Under the pieces are notes generated by a model, which saw nothing but the letters and a program-made list of their open reading frames with translations, made no database searches and was not told the DNA's origin. A stretch of 5,431 nt of DNA from CAZGXQ01 sp964530195 (GTDB lineage Bacteria; Patescibacteriota; Minisyncoccia; Minisyncoccales; GBS-2), in contig CAZGXQ010000029.1 in NCBI GenBank assembly GCA_964530195.1, forward strand, positions 1-5,431, read 5' to 3'. Of this stretch, positions 3,993-5,431 are shown piece by piece. The position numbers and the translations under genes were made by a program. Every line of letters starts with the position of its first letter. Position 1 is the stretch's first letter.

Positions 3993-5431
3993 AAATTTTA
4001 AACATTGTTTTTGGAATTTTGGGAGGCTTGGGAGTTTTTTTGTATGGACTTTTTATTTTAAGTTTTGGATTTAAAAAAATTTACTCAAAACAAATAAAAA
4101 AGATTTTAGAAAATTTAACTAAAAAACCTGTTGCTGGGGCTTTTACTGGCTTTCTGGTTACTTCTATTGTTCAAAGCTCAAGTTTGGTAATGGTTACTTT
4201 AATTGGACTTTTGAATGCTGGATTTTTGGGATTGAAAGAAGCAATTTCAGTGATGCTTGGCGCTGAAATTGGAACAACAATCACCGCTCAAATTGTTGCT
4301 TTTAAAATTGGAGTTTGGTGGGCTCCTATAACTTTTCTTGGCGCAATTTTATACTTATTTGGTAAAGAAAAAACTAAATATATTGGTCAAGTAATTTTTG
4401 GGTTTGGATTGGTATTTTTGGGAATGATATTAATGAGTCAAGGAGCAAAACCCTTAAAAGAAAGTCAATTTTGGTTGGACACTTTAGCTAAGTTTGGCAA
4501 AAATCCAATTTTGGGAGTTGTAGCAGCAAGTATTTTCACTGCAATCATTCAGTCAAGCTCAGCTACAATGGGATTAATTATTGCTTTGGGCAGTGAAAAC
4601 TTAATTAATTTGCCTTCCGCAGTTGCTTTAATGCTTGGAGCTAACATTGGGACATGTATTACTGGAGCAATAGCTTCAATCAGATCTTCGCTAAATTCAA
4701 AAAGGCTTGCTTTTTCGCAATTAACATTAAACATTCTTGGCACACTTTTATTTTTGGGCTTTTTTAACCAGTATGTGATTTTTGTTTCAAAAACAAGCAG
4801 TTTTTTACCAAGACAAATTGCCAACTCTCACACCATCTTTAACATAATTTGTACTATTTTGGGGCTTTTGCTCTTGAAATATTTAATAAAGTTAGTAAAA
4901 ACTCTTTTGCCAGGAAAAGAAATTGAAATAGAAAGAGGAGCAAAATTTATAGATGAAAAAATTTTACATGTTCCCTCAATCGCTATTTATCAGGCAGAAA
5001 AGGAAATTTTGAGAATGGGAGAAATTGCAAAAGAAATTTTAACAAAGTCAAAGGAGGCGATTTTGAAAGAGAAATTGGATTTGGTTGAAGAAATAAAATT
5101 AAAAGAAAATATGATTGATGAACTTCACCATATAATTGACAATTATTTAACAAAAATTTCTGCTTTAGATTTGTCAGAAAAAGAGGCAGAAAAGGTGACT
5201 CTTTTTTTGCACACAGTTTCTGATATTGAAAGAGTTGGAGATCATTGTGACAATTTTGCTGAATTTACTGAGATGAAAATAAAAAACAAAATTGAATTTT
5301 CAAAAATCGCTCAAAAAGAAATTGAAATAGAAAGAGGAGCAAAATTTATAGATGAAAAAATTTTACATGTTCCCTCAATCGCTATTTATCAGGCAGAAAA
5401 GGAAATTTTGAGAATGGGAGAAATTGCAAAA
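3989..5431 (+). CDS. Na+/phosphate cotransporter (NptA/PNaS type) with C-terminal PhoU-like domain, 3' end missing
   Basis: This inner-membrane protein is expected to bring in phosphate with sodium. The ATG overlaps the thpR stop codon (ATGA, 3989-3992) and no ribosome site is seen, so translational coupling is likely. The reading frame stays open for 481 codons to the edge. Two inverted transporter repeats are visible, each with the QSSS hallmark and a G-A-x-I-G-T partner motif: QSSS 62-65 with GAEIGTT 91-97, and QSSSAT 188-193 with GANIGTC 217-223. Hydrophobic helices fill residues 4-26 and about 48-300, including the family's IANSHTIFN (277-285). After LPGKEIEIE (307-315) comes a charged helical PhoU-like tail with DIERVGDH (412-419). 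From about residue 443 the sequence repeats residues 310-348 exactly, where homologues continue into the rest of the PhoU region. This part is probably an assembly artefact, so the true C-terminus is not seen. Confidence 0.9.
   Translation, partial: MKILNIVFGILGGLGVFLYGLFILSFGFKKIYSKQIKKILENLTKKPVAGAFTGFLVTSIVQSSSLVMVTLIGLLNAGFLGLKEAISVMLGAEIGTTITAQIVAFKIGVWWAPITFLGAILYLFGKEKTKYIGQVIFGFGLVFLGMILMSQGAKPLKESQFWLDTLAKFGKNPILGVVAASIFTAIIQSSSATMGLIIALGSENLINLPSAVALMLGANIGTCITGAIASIRSSLNSKRLAFSQLTLNILGTLLFLGFFNQYVIFVSKTSSFLPRQIANSHTIFNIICTILGLLLLKYLIKLVKTLLPGKEIEIERGAKFIDEKILHVPSIAIYQAEKEILRMGEIAKEILTKSKEAILKEKLDLVEEIKLKENMIDELHHIIDNYLTKISALDLSEKEAEKVTLFLHTVSDIERVGDHCDNFAEFTEMKIKNKIEFSKIAQKEIEIERGAKFIDEKILHVPSIAIYQAEKEILRMGEIAK
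4915..5032 (+). repeat. First copy of an exact 118-base direct repeat
   Basis: This copy lies at the join between the last membrane helix and the PhoU-like tail of the transporter, where family members carry similar sequence (P-G-K-E, then F-I-D and a P-S-I-A-like stretch). It is therefore the authentic copy. The base before it (G4914) differs from the base before the second copy (A5313). Confidence 0.95.
5314..5431 (+). repeat. Second copy of the 118-base direct repeat, running to the window end
   Basis: It is identical to 4915-5032 base for base, exactly 399 bases (133 codons) later, and is cut by the window edge, so its real length is unknown. It keeps the reading frame but puts the start of the PhoU-like tail where the middle of that domain should be. 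It is best read as an assembly loop at a contig end; a genuine in-frame tandem duplication is the alternative. Confidence 0.95.

Noticed and set aside
4549..4824. Open frame of 91 codons on the minus strand
   Set aside because: It is opposite the conserved QSSS and GANIG region of the transporter, so its sequence is a shadow of that gene.
1..5431. CRISPR array, tRNA, rRNA or insertion sequence
   Set aside because: No spaced short repeats, cloverleaf, rRNA segments, transposase or terminal inverted repeats were found by eye. The only long repeat is the 118-base pair inside the transporter gene.

Overview
The window is about two-thirds A+T. It carries five complete protein genes, one gene cut by the right edge, and possibly the first codons of another at the left edge. 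Bacterial-type -10 hexamers, strong AAGGAGG ribosome sites on three genes and hairpin-plus-T-tract terminators point to a bacterium with the standard code (TAA, TAG and TGA all end genes). The gene mix (a lone AmrS radical-SAM protein, ThpR, a zinc-ribbon thymidine kinase, a LAGLIDADG-fold protein) fits an uncultured or thermophilic lineage, but the sequence does not fix the phylum. The odd length and the repeated right end suggest a whole short metagenomic contig rather than a slice of a finished genome.

Layout. Minus strand, 37-1062: amrS, a radical-SAM enzyme of the AmmeMemoRadiSam group, possibly followed by the first codons of another minus-strand gene (1-19). Plus strand, 1133-2483: an apparent two-gene operon of thymidine kinase (tdk) and a 252-residue protein with an N-terminal helix-turn-helix followed by a two-motif LAGLIDADG-like region whose catalytic acids are both replaced. 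The operon ends at a terminator (2482-2507) that abuts an opposite-facing terminator (2545-2505) for the next gene. Minus strand, 2564-3340: an unrecognised HExxH protein, probably a zinc metallopeptidase. Plus strand, 3423 to the end: thpR (RNA 2',3'-cyclic phosphodiesterase), overlapping by four bases a Na+/phosphate cotransporter-like gene with a PhoU-like tail, which runs off the edge.

How the genes relate. tdk is nucleotide salvage, thpR is RNA 2'-5' end chemistry and the transporter is phosphate uptake; no single pathway joins them. The most interesting gene is the HTH/LAGLIDADG protein, which looks like a homing-endonuclease fold retained as a DNA-binding protein rather than a nuclease, comparable in logic to WhiA but with the HTH at the other end. 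Start signals fall into two classes: tdk, the LAGLIDADG gene and the HExxH gene have strong Shine-Dalgarno sites, while amrS and thpR have none and instead a TAAAAT box so close to the ATG that leaderless mRNAs are likely.

Caution: the last 118 bases repeat 4915-5032 exactly, 399 bases later. The second copy sits where the PhoU-like domain should continue, so the sequence from about 5314 onward is probably an assembly loop and should not be read as real protein.
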